A DNA stretch of 30,194 bases from a virus, in IMG/VR virus record IMGVR_UViG_3300044646_002195, positions 1 to 30,194 of that record; one strand, 5' to 3'. The notes beneath the pieces were generated by a model that was not told where the DNA came from, did not search any database, and worked only from the letters and a program-made list of their open reading frames with translations. Positions 13,154 through 20,393 of this stretch are shown here, piece by piece; position 1 is the stretch's first letter, and every line of letters begins with the position of its first letter. The position numbers and the translations under genes were made by a program.

Positions 13154-13437
13154 GTCAACATCGTCCTTCCTTTGCACCAGCGAGCCAAATCAGACTCGCG
13201 ATAAATAAATTTTTTGAGCCCAAGTTTTTTGTAGGGGAGGCCCATGAACTGCCGCCAGTAAGCCAGGTTTCCCCGACTTACTGGACGACCAAGTAACTCT
13301 GAAAGTCTTTCCAGAGCCCTATCCGCTTCGTAGCTCGCTTCGGCGGGGACCTCGGAGGGTTTTGCCCCGACAATCTCCAGCCGAATTTTACCCCCTGGGC
13401 CTTGCTCTGCTTTGAAGTAATCACATTCCAGAATCAT
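13150..13437 (-). CDS. MerR/excisionase-like HTH protein, 95 residues
   Basis: The ATG at 13437 (M-I-L-E-C-D-Y-F-K-A-E) overlaps the TGA of the preceding gene, so it is preferred over a GTG at 13494. The C-terminal half R-P-V-S-R-G-N-L-A-Y-W-R-Q ... G-L-P-Y-K-K-L-G and F-I-Y-R-E-S-D-L-A-R-W-C has the form of the winged helix-turn-helix of excisionases and other HTH_17-like proteins (x-Y-W-R-x-x-G-L-P-x-x-K-L-G ... F-x-x-S-D-L-x-x-W). Being near the integrase, it could be the recombination directionality factor or a regulator. Its stop overlaps the resolvase start. Confidence 0.7.
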   Translation of the reverse strand: MILECDYFKAEQGPGGKIRLEIVGAKPSEVPAEASYEADRALERLSELLGRPVSRGNLAYWRQFMGLPYKKLGLKKFIYRESDLARWCKGRTMLT

Positions 13438-13595
13438 AGTCTTAAATAACGATACCTTCTCAAGTAGAGCCTGAGAGCCCTTCGGATGATCCACGACGCG
13501 GTTTTTTTCATTCGTTTTTGTTCAAGTTCCAGACCCTTTTCTATGTCTGGAGCCGATGGAAAAGATCGAATCTGTTTCGGATTAGGAGGGTTCAT
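13434..13595 (-). CDS. Ribbon-helix-helix-like protein, 53 residues
   Basis: ATG at 13595: M-N-P-P-N-P-K-Q-I-R-S-F-P-S-A-P-D-I-E-K; then E-L-E-Q-K-R-M-K-K-T-A-S-W-I-I-R-R-A-L-R-L-Y-L-R-R. The pattern (beta stretch, helix with E-x-x-x-K-R, turn with T-A-S, helix W-I-I-R-R-A-L) resembles CopG/Arc-type proteins, and the end is very basic. It starts inside the previous gene (14-nt overlap) and its TGA overlaps the HTH gene's ATG. Probable DNA-binding regulator. Confidence 0.65.
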   Translation of the reverse strand: MNPPNPKQIRSFPSAPDIEKGLELEQKRMKKTASWIIRRALRLYLRRYRYLRL

Positions 13596-13752
13596 TACAC
13601 TGCAACCCAATCAACTCAGGGTCGTCCAAAGCGGACTCAGCGAAGTCTTTCAAAAACTCTAGGCTAAGTGCCTCAATGGAGGTTCCCGATTTAGCAGAAA
13701 GTTCCTTTAGGGTTTCGGCCAAGTCAGCGTCGATTTTCAGGGTTAATATCAT
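13582..13752 (-). CDS. Ribbon-helix-helix-like acidic protein, 56 residues
   Basis: ATG at 13752: M-I-L-T-L-K-I-D-A-D-L-A-E-T-L-K-E-L-S-A, then K-S-G-T-S-I-E-A-L-S-L-E-F-L-K-D-F. The opening I-L-T-L-K-I-D-A-D-L-A-E-T-L resembles the beta strand and helix A of CopG-like proteins; the end is acidic (A-L-D-D-P-E-L). It could be an antitoxin-like or plain regulator; no toxin partner of recognisable type lies beside it. It heads the coupled unit running to 10145, with GTAATAACC about 31 nt upstream. Confidence 0.6.
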   Translation of the reverse strand: MILTLKIDADLAETLKELSAKSGTSIEALSLEFLKDFAESALDDPELIGLQCNEPS

Positions 13753-13783
13753 ATATGGTTACTAATTTATTTGATTGATGTTA

Positions 13784-13792
13784 GGTTATTAC
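13784..13792 (-). promoter_or_regulatory. GTAATAACC leader element
   Basis: GTGTAATAACC on the coding strand, 31 nt upstream of the ATG at 13752; AGTAACC lies closer to the start. It heads the six-gene unit down to 10145. Confidence 0.5.
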
Positions 13793-13848
13793 ACATTCTG
13801 AGGGGAAAGTAGAAAAAAGAGCGGGGGTTCTGAGGGGAACACTTGTTT

Positions 13849-14139
13849 TTATTTCGTGAGCTTCTTGTGAAGAACCTTGGCAATTTCAAGGATTTTCGGG
13901 TCCATCCCGTCTTTGGCGCGTTCTTTTGAAGAGTCGCTTTGCATGGAGAGGGCCTTTCGGGCTTGTTCTAGGACGACTCCGCTTGAGTCTTCCTTCTCCA
14001 GGTATTGTAGAGTTGCTTGACGCATTAAGGAGCTAATTGAAACTCCTTTATATGCGGACATAATTTTAAGGGCATAGTGGACCTCGTTGCTTTCGACATA
14101 CGAGACTCGACTTGTTCCTTCTTTGAGTTGGTTAGGCAT
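13849..14139 (-). CDS. Ribbon-helix-helix-like regulator beside the integrase, 96 residues
   Basis: The ATG at 14139 (M-P-N-Q-L-K-E-G-T-S) is chosen because GAAAGGA lies about 6 nt before it; an in-frame ATG at 14181 would add 14 poorly structured residues. T-S-R-V-S-Y-V-E-S-N-E-V-H-Y-A-L-K-I-M-S and Y-K-G-V-S-I-S-S-L-M-R-Q-A-T-L-Q-Y-L fit the strand-helix-helix layout of an RHH DNA-binding domain, followed by a charged helical tail. It is the gene directly after the integrase, making it a candidate for the repressor that binds the TTGTCCY sites. Confidence 0.65.
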   Translation of the reverse strand: MPNQLKEGTSRVSYVESNEVHYALKIMSAYKGVSISSLMRQATLQYLEKEDSSGVVLEQARKALSMQSDSSKERAKDGMDPKILEIAKVLHKKLTK

Positions 14140-14198
14140 ATTGTTCCTTTCGTTGTTTTGGGCTGTCGGGTTGTTAGACAACGCAACCTAGAAAATGT

Positions 14199-15404
14199 TC
14201 ACCAAGTTAATAACCCGTCAAGTTTATTTTCGCGGGCAAACCTCCGAACCCTGTCAGGGGTTATTGAAAACCAACCCTCTGCGCTGACCTTTGAAACGAG
14301 GGCTCTGTAATGTTTTCTAAGAATCTCTGGCGAGTTCCCTGCGATGTCCGCGGTCTTGGCGGGATCGCGGTGCATCGCGAGGTGGTAGGAGCAGAATGAG
14401 TGTCGCAGCGCGTTTTGTTTGGTTTCCACTCCGCAGGCTTTCAAGCGGCCCTCGTCAATCCCGTGAATTTTGTGGGTCGGGACGATCGGCCCTTCCTTCG
14501 GCCCGAACTCTTTCAGCCACGCCGCCAGATTGTCGGGGATGTCGAGGGCTCTGCCGGTTCCGCCTTTGGTGATCTCCGGCCCGAGGCGAATCATTTTTTC
14601 ATCGAACAGGACATCTCCCATGGTGAGCTTTTTGCTGGATGCCTCTGATCTTCGCGTCCCCCCGAAAGCCATAAGCGCGACGAACGGCAGGTATCTTTTT
14701 TCTGTTGCGATGAAGAGTCGGCAGAGTTCCGGCGGCGTGTAGAATTCTACCGTCTGGTCCCGCAATGTGGGGAGGTCGCAGTCGATGTTTGTTTTGTCCT
14801 CCGAGACGAACCGCTGCTTCCTCGCAAACTTCAAAAGCGCCGTGAGCGTCCCGAACAGATTGTGCTTCGAGCGGGCCTCGTATTTTGATTTGCGGAGAAA
14901 GTCCAAATACTCCTCCGGCTGGATGAGGTCGATGTGCCGTTTCCCAAACTCCGGCTCCCAAACATTCCGGTGGTGGCGCAGGGTTTGGTAGTATCTCTGG
15001 GAAAGCTGCCGCTCCTCCGCCCGCTTGTAGAACTCATCATAGACCTCCGAAAAAGTTTTCGGGTTCGCCGATGTGTATTCATGGAACTTCAAGTAGAACT
15101 CCACCGCGACATGAAGCGGGATTTTTCCGAGGCGTTGTCGGCACTCGTTGAAATACGCGATGTCCTCGCCGCACAGCATCGTTGCTGCCCCGTCAGCGCA
15201 GGCGAGGTGCTTGACGATCCGCTCTGCCTCTATCATAGCCGCGGCCTCTTTGTTGTAGGATTTGTTGTAGGTCTTCTTCCCGACCTTCCATTTCAGCCGA
15301 TGCGTTGTGTATCCGTTGCGGAGCAGTTTTGAGATGCGGACCACTGCGGGCCCGCAGCGCACGGCCAGGTGTTTTTCGTCGAGGTTTTCAATTTGGGTTT
15401 TCAT
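14199..15404 (-). CDS. int: Tyrosine site-specific recombinase (phage integrase)
   Basis: 401 residues; start ATG at 15404 with strong AGAAAGGA about 6 nt upstream. N-terminal arm-binding and SAM-like core-binding domains lie up to about 215, then the catalytic domain: G-G-T-R-R-S-E (248-254, Arg I), T-K-G-G-T-G (279-284, beta-hairpin Lys), N-A-L-R-H-S-F (331-337, Arg II), G-N-S-P (356-359) and K-H-Y-R-A-L-V (364-370, nucleophile Tyr366). Asn stands where many family members have the first His of H-x-x-R and the H of G-H-S; this style I associate with PVC-group integrases. It integrates the phage into the host chromosome. The promoter side faces operators and a candidate attP. Confidence 0.93.
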   Translation of the reverse strand: MKTQIENLDEKHLAVRCGPAVVRISKLLRNGYTTHRLKWKVGKKTYNKSYNKEAAAMIEAERIVKHLACADGAATMLCGEDIAYFNECRQRLGKIPLHVAVEFYLKFHEYTSANPKTFSEVYDEFYKRAEERQLSQRYYQTLRHHRNVWEPEFGKRHIDLIQPEEYLDFLRKSKYEARSKHNLFGTLTALLKFARKQRFVSEDKTNIDCDLPTLRDQTVEFYTPPELCRLFIATEKRYLPFVALMAFGGTRRSEASSKKLTMGDVLFDEKMIRLGPEITKGGTGRALDIPDNLAAWLKEFGPKEGPIVPTHKIHGIDEGRLKACGVETKQNALRHSFCSYHLAMHRDPAKTADIAGNSPEILRKHYRALVSKVSAEGWFSITPDRVRRFARENKLDGLLTW

Positions 15405-15420
15405 TTTTTCCTTTCTGGTT

Positions 15421-15441
15421 TTGTCCCAAAAATTGGGACAA
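15421..15441. promoter_or_regulatory. Perfect TTGTCCC palindromic operator
   Basis: TTGTCCCAA and TTGGGACAA flank AAA, a perfect 21-bp dyad, 17 nt upstream of the integrase ATG. GGGACA (15435-15440) lies 17 nt before TAATAA at 15458, so a regulator bound here could also block a rightward promoter. Confidence 0.65.
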
Positions 15442-15456
15442 AGTGTGTTTTGCGGT

Positions 15457-15465
15457 GTAATAACC
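15457..15465 (+). promoter_or_regulatory. GTAATAACC element in the divergent region
   Basis: GTGTAATAACC followed by TACAC. No start codon follows closely; terL begins 205 nt downstream. With GGGACA at 15435-15440 and a 17-nt spacer it would pass as a rightward promoter, which argues that the motif is transcriptional. Confidence 0.45.
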
Positions 15466-15497
15466 TACACAAAGAATAATACACCGCAACGAAAAAA

Positions 15498-15577
15498 CCC
15501 GTAGGCTTGCGTAGGAGAACCAGAAATTTGTCCTCGAAAAATTAGGACAAAAAAATGCGGAGCCTACGGGGCTCGAA
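15498..15577. other. Candidate attP region
   Basis: CCCGTAGGCT (15498-15507) and AGCCTACGGG (15561-15570) are exact inverted repeats. On the minus strand the right copy reads TTCGAGCCCCGTAGGCTCC (15575-15557), like a tRNA T-loop and acceptor 3' end, then GCA and a T-run. The expected T-stem does not pair fully, so this is not a tRNA gene. Position beside the integrase supports an attachment site whose bacterial partner may be a tRNA 3' end. Confidence 0.35.
15527..15551. promoter_or_regulatory. Second TTGTCCT dyad operator
   Basis: TTTGTCCT and AGGACAAA face each other across a 9-nt spacer (the perfect copy at 15421 has 7), inside the candidate attP arms. Confidence 0.55.
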
Positions 15578-15602
15578 TTCGTGTTCAGTTTTGTATAAGT
15601 AG

Positions 15603-15667
15603 TTGACAAAAAATATATTGTGTAAAAGTGAAATTGACCTTGTCCCGAGTTAGACATACCTTGTCCT
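15603..15667 (+). promoter_or_regulatory. terL promoter/operator region
   Basis: TTGTCCC (15640-15646) and TTGTCCT (15661-15667) are direct half-sites with a 21-nt period, the second ending 3 nt before the terL ATG. They overlap a possible promoter (TTGACC at 15634, TACCTT at 15657, spacer 17). A cleaner -35 (TTGACA, 15603) has no good -10. Occupancy would block late transcription or terL translation start. Confidence 0.5.
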
Positions 15668-15670
15668 GAA

Positions 15671-17440
15671 ATGGTTCAAAATAAAGTTGGGATTTTTGTC
15701 GATGACGGAAAAACTCCGGTCCCAAAAAACAGCGTTGTTCGTTACGGCTATGTGTATCCGCCAGGCACTGCGGATTGGACAATCGAGCTTCATGCTTACC
15801 GAGCGTTAGCAAAAGACGGAACGCCGCGGGAGGAAAATTTCAAGCGGGCGGCGCAGATGTTTTTCTCGAAAAATTCGGAGCCGTTTATCTGGCACCCGTG
15901 GGCTGAGGATATGCTGTATGAGTGCTGCTACTCGCAGTTCGTGGGGTTCGCGGGCTGCGGCTCGTCGGGTAAGTCGGATTTCATGGCGGTGTGGATTCTT
16001 TTGAATTGGCTCGCTGCGCCGTATCACACGCTCGGGCTCCTGACCTCGACCTCGATTCGCGATTCAAAAAAGCGTGTTTGGGGCGCGGTGGCCCGCTACT
16101 GGCCTGCGATTGCGCCCGTCGCTCCGGCGAAGCTCACGGACACGCCGACTCCGGCGATCTATGTCATGCGCGACAAGGTTCGCATGGAGCAGGCGGGCGT
16201 GTATCTCATCCCCGCCGAAGCGAAGAAGACCAATGAAGTGACCGGCAAGATGCGAGGCATGAAAGCCCCGCGAGTCTTTCTGGCCGCGGATGAGCTGTCG
16301 GAGCTTTCGCACTCGCTCCTCGACACGGCGATGTCGAACCTTGCGAACAACGCGATGCTCCACATCTGCGCGGCGGCGAACCCTGTTTCTTACTACGACC
16401 CTTTTGGAAAATTTGCGGAACCGCAGAATGGTTGGGGCTCGATCACGGTGAACGACGATCGCTGGGAAACCAAGCTGGGCGGGGTTTGCCTGCACTTCGA
16501 CGCCATGAGAAACCCGAATTATCTGGCGAAAGAAAATCTCTGGCCGATTCAGAAATGGGAAAAGATCGAAGAAGCGGTGGAGCGATTGGGTGAGGACTCG
16601 CCGATGTTTTGGCGCGACTACCGCGGCTTCTGGCCCCCGCAGGGAATTTCCAAAGCGATCTACTCGGAGTCGGAGATCATCAAATTCAAAGCGGATCAGC
16701 CGCCCATCTGGCAAGGCGCGACGACGCGGATCGCGGGCGTGGACCCCTCGTTTGTTTCGGGTGGAGACCGCTGCGTGCTGTTCGTCGGGAGCTATGGGCT
16801 GAACAAGGACGGCGTGGAGCAAGTCTCATTTGATACTTTCCATTTTGTCGAGGATGACGCGACCTCGAACGAGCCCCGCACTTTTCAGGTGGCGGCGAAG
16901 ATCGCCGAGATTTTGCGCCGCGAGCGGGTGCAGCCCTACCACCTCGGAGTCGATGTGACGGGCGGCGGCGTGCCGTTTTGCGATGCGCTTTCGCGAGTCC
17001 TCGGGAGCAATGATTTTCTTCGCGTGCATTTCGGGGGCTCCCCGAGCGAGAGGTCGCTCTCGGCTTATGACTCGACGAAAGCCAACGACAAGTATGTGAA
17101 TCGCGTCACCGAACTTTGGTTCGGCGCGAAAGAGTATCTTCAAAACGGTCAGCTTCGCGGCATCGGCCCCGACCTCGCGCAGGAGATGACCGCCCGCAAT
17201 TTCGAGACCCGCAAATCGGGCGGAATGAAATTGTGCGTCGAGCCGAAGGCGGACATGAAAGCGCGGATGGGGCGATCCCCCGACATCGCCGATGCGGCGT
17301 TTGTTTTATTGGAGGTGGTGCGCGAGCGGATGGGCCTTCGCCCGCCCCAGGAAAGCGGATCGCGGGTTGCCCGCCCTTGGCGCAAGATGATGGGTCGCTT
17401 CGATGTCAAGCGTAATTCGCCTTGCCTTTTGGACGCCTAG
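15671..17440 (+). CDS. terL: Terminase large subunit
   Basis: DNA-packaging motor and nuclease, 589 residues. ATPase: Walker A G-C-G-S-S-G-K-S (95-102) and Walker B V-F-L-A-A-D-E (202-208). RNase H-like nuclease: G-V-D-P-S (356-360, Asp358), L-G-V-D-V-T (425-430, Asp428) and S-P-D-I-A-D-A (536-542). The length is normal. No small terminase subunit is visible next to it, and instead of portal and capsid genes it is followed by tail-fibre-type genes. The start ATG lies 3 nt after an operator half-site; no clear ribosome site precedes it. It opens the rightward (late) arm. Confidence 0.93.
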   Translation: MVQNKVGIFVDDGKTPVPKNSVVRYGYVYPPGTADWTIELHAYRALAKDGTPREENFKRAAQMFFSKNSEPFIWHPWAEDMLYECCYSQFVGFAGCGSSGKSDFMAVWILLNWLAAPYHTLGLLTSTSIRDSKKRVWGAVARYWPAIAPVAPAKLTDTPTPAIYVMRDKVRMEQAGVYLIPAEAKKTNEVTGKMRGMKAPRVFLAADELSELSHSLLDTAMSNLANNAMLHICAAANPVSYYDPFGKFAEPQNGWGSITVNDDRWETKLGGVCLHFDAMRNPNYLAKENLWPIQKWEKIEEAVERLGEDSPMFWRDYRGFWPPQGISKAIYSESEIIKFKADQPPIWQGATTRIAGVDPSFVSGGDRCVLFVGSYGLNKDGVEQVSFDTFHFVEDDATSNEPRTFQVAAKIAEILRRERVQPYHLGVDVTGGGVPFCDALSRVLGSNDFLRVHFGGSPSERSLSAYDSTKANDKYVNRVTELWFGAKEYLQNGQLRGIGPDLAQEMTARNFETRKSGGMKLCVEPKADMKARMGRSPDIADAAFVLLEVVRERMGLRPPQESGSRVARPWRKMMGRFDVKRNSPCLLDA

Positions 17441-17459
17441 GTGTAATAATTCCGCAACC
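17422..17459 (+). promoter_or_regulatory. Promoter-like leader with TAATAAT
   Basis: TTGCCT (17422-17427), a 16-nt spacer and TAATAAT (17444-17450), then TCCGCAACC directly before the ATG at 17460. This is a variant of the recurrent GTAATAACC leader and would give a leaderless or nearly leaderless message. Confidence 0.45.
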
Positions 17460-17801
17460 ATGGAAGCTGTTGAATACCCGTTGACGATCGAGCAAGGTTC
17501 CACTTTTCAGAAGCAATTTCGTTGGAAGGTGGACGGGCAGGTTATGAACCTGACAGGTTACACGGCCAAGATGCAGGCTCGCAGGAGCTACGGCGGTGCG
17601 GTTGGTTTTGAACTCAGCACCGAGAACAGCCGGATTTTGTTGGGCGGCGCGGGGGGAACGGTCTCATTGGAGATGGCTCCTGAAGAAACGGCGGCGCTCC
17701 CTGTGGGAAATTTTGTTTACGATTTAGAACTGACGACCGGCGGCGTGGTCCGCAAACTTATTCGCGGCACGGTGGTTGTGCTGCCGGAGGCAACGATCTG
17801 A
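17460..17801 (+). CDS. Conserved phage tail-region protein, 113 residues
   Basis: M-E-A-V-E-Y-P-L-T-I-E-Q-G-S-T-F-Q; then V-M-N-L-T-G-Y-T-A-K-M-Q-A-R, L-G-G-A-G-G-T-V-S-L-E-M, and F-V-Y-D-L-E-L-T-T-G-G-V-V-R-K-L-I-R-G-T-V. This signature (L-T-I-x-x-G-x-T-F ... L-T-G-Y-x-A-x-M-Q-I-R ... Y-D-L-E-L) is a familiar small all-beta phage protein usually encoded beside tail-fibre genes; its exact role is not settled as far as I know. The ATG at 17460 is preferred over one at 17403 because of the leader element. It is followed after 1 nt by the collagen-like gene. Confidence 0.75.
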   Translation: MEAVEYPLTIEQGSTFQKQFRWKVDGQVMNLTGYTAKMQARRSYGGAVGFELSTENSRILLGGAGGTVSLEMAPEETAALPVGNFVYDLELTTGGVVRKLIRGTVVVLPEATI

Positions 17802-17802
17802 T

Positions 17803-18336
17803 ATGGCAGAGATTATCGAAATTATTGGCTCGGGATTGACTGGCCCCCAGGGGCCCCGCGGGTTGCCTGGGTTGAACGGAGCCCCTGGAGCCGCTGGGGC
17901 GCAAGGTCAGATTGGCCCCGTCGGGCCCGTCGGCCCCGTCGGCCCTCGGGGTTTGCAAGGCGACAAGGGCGACCGAGGTTTGCAAGGTCTTAAAGGCGAT
18001 AGCATTGTCGGCCCCCAGGGCGAGCGCGGGTTAAAGGGCGACAAAGGCGACCGCGGCGTGGAAGGCCCTATGGGCCCCGTCGGCCCCGTCGGCCCGTCTG
18101 GCGGACCAGGTCCCGCTGGGGCGATGGGCCCCCGTGGTTTTCAAGGGTTGCGCGGCGACCCAGGCCCCCAGGGCGTCGAGGGTCCACGAGGTTTGCAGGG
18201 CGTGCAGGGCAATAAAGGCGATACCGGCGCAGTTGGGCCCGCAGGCCCCCGCGGCTATACCGGCCCGCAAGGCCCCCAGGGCGAAGTGAGCAAAGGATCA
18301 GTCATGGCTTTTAGCATCGCTCTTGGAGGCGTGTGA
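17803..18336 (+). CDS. Collagen-like tail-fibre protein, 177 residues
   Basis: After M-A-E-I-I-E-I-I-G-S, a long Gly-X-Y tract (about residues 10-160) with many G-P-V, G-P-Q-G, G-D-K-G-D-R and two interruptions forms a collagen-like triple helix; charged G-D-K/G-D-R triplets would stabilise a trimer. The C-terminus K-G-S-V-M-A-F-S-I-A-L-G-G-V recalls the opening of a collar domain (G-A-V-M-A-F-A-M-N-S-V in the 898-residue fibre), as if a larger gene had been cut. Likely a fibre shaft. Its TGA overlaps the next gene's GTG. Confidence 0.85.
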   Translation: MAEIIEIIGSGLTGPQGPRGLPGLNGAPGAAGAQGQIGPVGPVGPVGPRGLQGDKGDRGLQGLKGDSIVGPQGERGLKGDKGDRGVEGPMGPVGPVGPSGGPGPAGAMGPRGFQGLRGDPGPQGVEGPRGLQGVQGNKGDTGAVGPAGPRGYTGPQGPQGEVSKGSVMAFSIALGGV

Positions 18337-20366
18337 AACAGCAGTTCACCGGCCCTTATACTTTCAATGTCGCCGCGCGCACGATTACGCTGGCGGGTAT
18401 TGAGGTTCCCCAGGAGCGATTGGCTCTGATCGTCAACGCAACGGTCGGGTTTATTTATCACAACCTCGAACACGAACCGACGGCGCAGGTCACGATTTCT
18501 GGCGGCAACACGGTTATTGTTTTCCCCTCATATAAAGATTGCGAGACCCATCGAAACACGGACGCGCTCTCGATTTTTTACGACGACGGCGTTGATCTTG
18601 GGCAGTTAATCAAAGACGAGTCGGACGAGACGCAGGCGTTGTTGCAGGCCGAGTTTGACGAGACGCAGACCGCAATCGTTGATTTTCGCACGGAGGTAAA
18701 ATCCGAAAGCGACGAGACACAGACTTTGTTGCAGACCGAGTTCGACGAGGCGCAGACCGCAATCGTTGATTTTCGCACGGAGGTAAAATCCGAGAGTGAC
18801 GAGACTCAAGCGTTGTTGCAGGCGGAGTTTGACGAGACTCAGACAGCGGTTTCCAACTTTAAGACGGATCTAAAATCCGAAAGCGACGAAACTCAGGCGT
18901 TGTTGCGGGCAGAGTTTGACGAGACACAGGCCGCACTCGCTAATTTTCGCACGGAGGTTAAAGCAGAAAGCGACGAGACGCAGGGCTTGCTCACGGGGGT
19001 TCAGACCACTTTTTCTGGGTTTAAGGCGGAAGCGAAATCCGAAAGCGACGAGACGCAGGCGCTCCTCAACCAAAAGCTCGCGGGGCTGATTAACGAGTTC
19101 CTAGGGGTCGAGCATATCGTCAAGTATTCCGCAGAGAACGGGGTCAAGATTGATTTCACCTCGGGAGGGTATGGCCCGTCTCAAATTGTCTTTTCGCAGG
19201 GGGGCGCGACATTAAAGACCCTCAATCTCACTTACGATGCGCGAGGGAATTTGGTGTTGATAACCGAGAACCCTTTGTTGTGGACTTTTGCCTCCGGCTT
19301 GTCGGGGACAATCACTGGCTTCTGTGCCGTCTTTACGGGGGCCGTAAACCTCCTCCTCGGCAATACATCCACGGTCCTCACCAGCAATGCCACGACCAAC
19401 CAAAATGTCTCCTCCGGCACGCCGACTCTTTCGCTTTCCTCATCATCCATCACCAGCATCGTTTGCGGAACGAGTTCGCCAAAGCTGGGTGGAACGATAG
19501 ATGTCTCGGGTTTCCCGAACCTTACCAGTATCACTTGTGCGGGAAATGGGATTACAAGGTTTAAGGGATATGGGGCGCTTGCCAAGCTCGTTAATATAGA
19601 TATGCGCGACAACAACTTTGTTCAATCCTCGTTTGAGACATTTGCCAACAAGCCTGACCTCCAGACAGTAAATTTTACCGCTTCGACAAATAATCAACAC
19701 ATCGGCATGACCGGACCATTTCCGATTTTTTTGGAAAATCCAAAATTGACTGAATTGTCTATTAACAACACTGCTTTGACGGGTTCAAACCTCAACTTTT
19801 CGCATCTCACCAATCTAACAATCTTAAATATAGTGGGAAACGCGCTTAGTGGCGCTTTCCCTATTTTACCCACAGGAGCAAACTCTAAATTGGTCAGCAT
19901 CCATGTGGGCCAAAACAAATCAGGTATCCGATTTACAGGGTCGCCGCCGCTTTTTTCCGACCACCCGAATCTTACCCAGTTGTTTTATCCTATTAACCAC
20001 GCAACAGGGCCGATCCAAACAATTCCGAGTAGGGCGATAAATTTTCAATGTCACTCCAACCTGCACACAGGAAACATACCGAGCATGGCAGGGACTTCGT
20101 TGGGCGTTTTCCTGTGCCATTCCAATCAGCTTACAGGTTTTGATGGAGGGGCGGTTCCGGCATCTTTGGGAAATTTCCAAGCCCAGAACAACCAACTCCC
20201 CGCAGCCGCAGTGAATGCCATTCTTGCCGCATTCGTTGCTGCAGGCCGCTCGACAGGGACGCGCGTTCTTGACCTTGGAGGCACAGGCAACGCGGCCCCT
20301 ACCGGACAAGGAATTATAGACAAAGCCACTTTGGAAGGCCGAGGCTGGACAGTCACCACCAACTAA
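18333..20366 (+). CDS. Tail protein with hendecad coiled-coil repeats and a leucine-rich tip, 677 residues
   Basis: GTG start overlapping the upstream stop (GTGA). Residues 1-90 are a beta-rich attachment domain (M-K-Q-Q-F-T-G-P-Y-T-F-N-V). Residues about 95-250 hold four 29-residue repeats (E-S-D-E-T-Q-A-L-L-Q-A-E-F-D-E-T-Q...F-R-T-E-V-K) plus shorter ends, a coiled coil of 11+11+7 periodicity. About 250-320 is a beta domain (K-T-L-N-L-T-Y-D-A-R-G-N-L). From about 345 come leucine-rich-repeat-like units (N-P-K-L-T-E-L-S-I-N-N-T-A-L-T-G, L-T-N-L-T-I-L-N-I-V-G-N-A-L-S-G), ending V-L-D-L-G-G-T-G-N. A receptor-binding fibre with an LRR head is the likely role. N-terminal and repeat parts are duplicated in the gene at 20433. 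Confidence 0.82.
   Translation: MKQQFTGPYTFNVAARTITLAGIEVPQERLALIVNATVGFIYHNLEHEPTAQVTISGGNTVIVFPSYKDCETHRNTDALSIFYDDGVDLGQLIKDESDETQALLQAEFDETQTAIVDFRTEVKSESDETQTLLQTEFDEAQTAIVDFRTEVKSESDETQALLQAEFDETQTAVSNFKTDLKSESDETQALLRAEFDETQAALANFRTEVKAESDETQGLLTGVQTTFSGFKAEAKSESDETQALLNQKLAGLINEFLGVEHIVKYSAENGVKIDFTSGGYGPSQIVFSQGGATLKTLNLTYDARGNLVLITENPLLWTFASGLSGTITGFCAVFTGAVNLLLGNTSTVLTSNATTNQNVSSGTPTLSLSSSSITSIVCGTSSPKLGGTIDVSGFPNLTSITCAGNGITRFKGYGALAKLVNIDMRDNNFVQSSFETFANKPDLQTVNFTASTNNQHIGMTGPFPIFLENPKLTELSINNTALTGSNLNFSHLTNLTILNIVGNALSGAFPILPTGANSKLVSIHVGQNKSGIRFTGSPPLFSDHPNLTQLFYPINHATGPIQTIPSRAINFQCHSNLHTGNIPSMAGTSLGVFLCHSNQLTGFDGGAVPASLGNFQAQNNQLPAAAVNAILAAFVAAGRSTGTRVLDLGGTGNAAPTGQGIIDKATLEGRGWTVTTN
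18615..19090 (+). repeat. 87-bp (29-residue) tandem repeats in the first tail protein
   Basis: Four full units and two partial ones; D-E-T-Q occurs twice per unit at an 11-residue spacing. DNA copies differ by scattered substitutions, so they are old or under selection rather than recent slippage. Confidence 0.8.
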
Positions 20367-20393
20367 TTCTATTGCGAGGTATCAATTTTCGGC

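Noticed and set aside
13582-13752. Toxin-antitoxin pair with the neighbouring gene
   Set aside because: The 56-residue protein could pass for an antitoxin, but its neighbour is another RHH-like basic protein, not a recognisable toxin.
14140-14181. Upstream ATG at 14181 for the RHH-like gene
   Set aside because: The ATG at 14139 has a well-placed GAAAGGA, while the upstream 14 residues add nothing recognisable.
15556-15585. tRNA gene
   Set aside because: The T-loop-like sequence has only about three pairing bases in the stem and no D or anticodon arm; kept only as a possible attP arm.
16064-16822. 252-codon minus-strand frame
   Set aside because: It lies wholly opposite the terminase gene, whose motifs are certain; a shadow frame in G/C-rich coding DNA.
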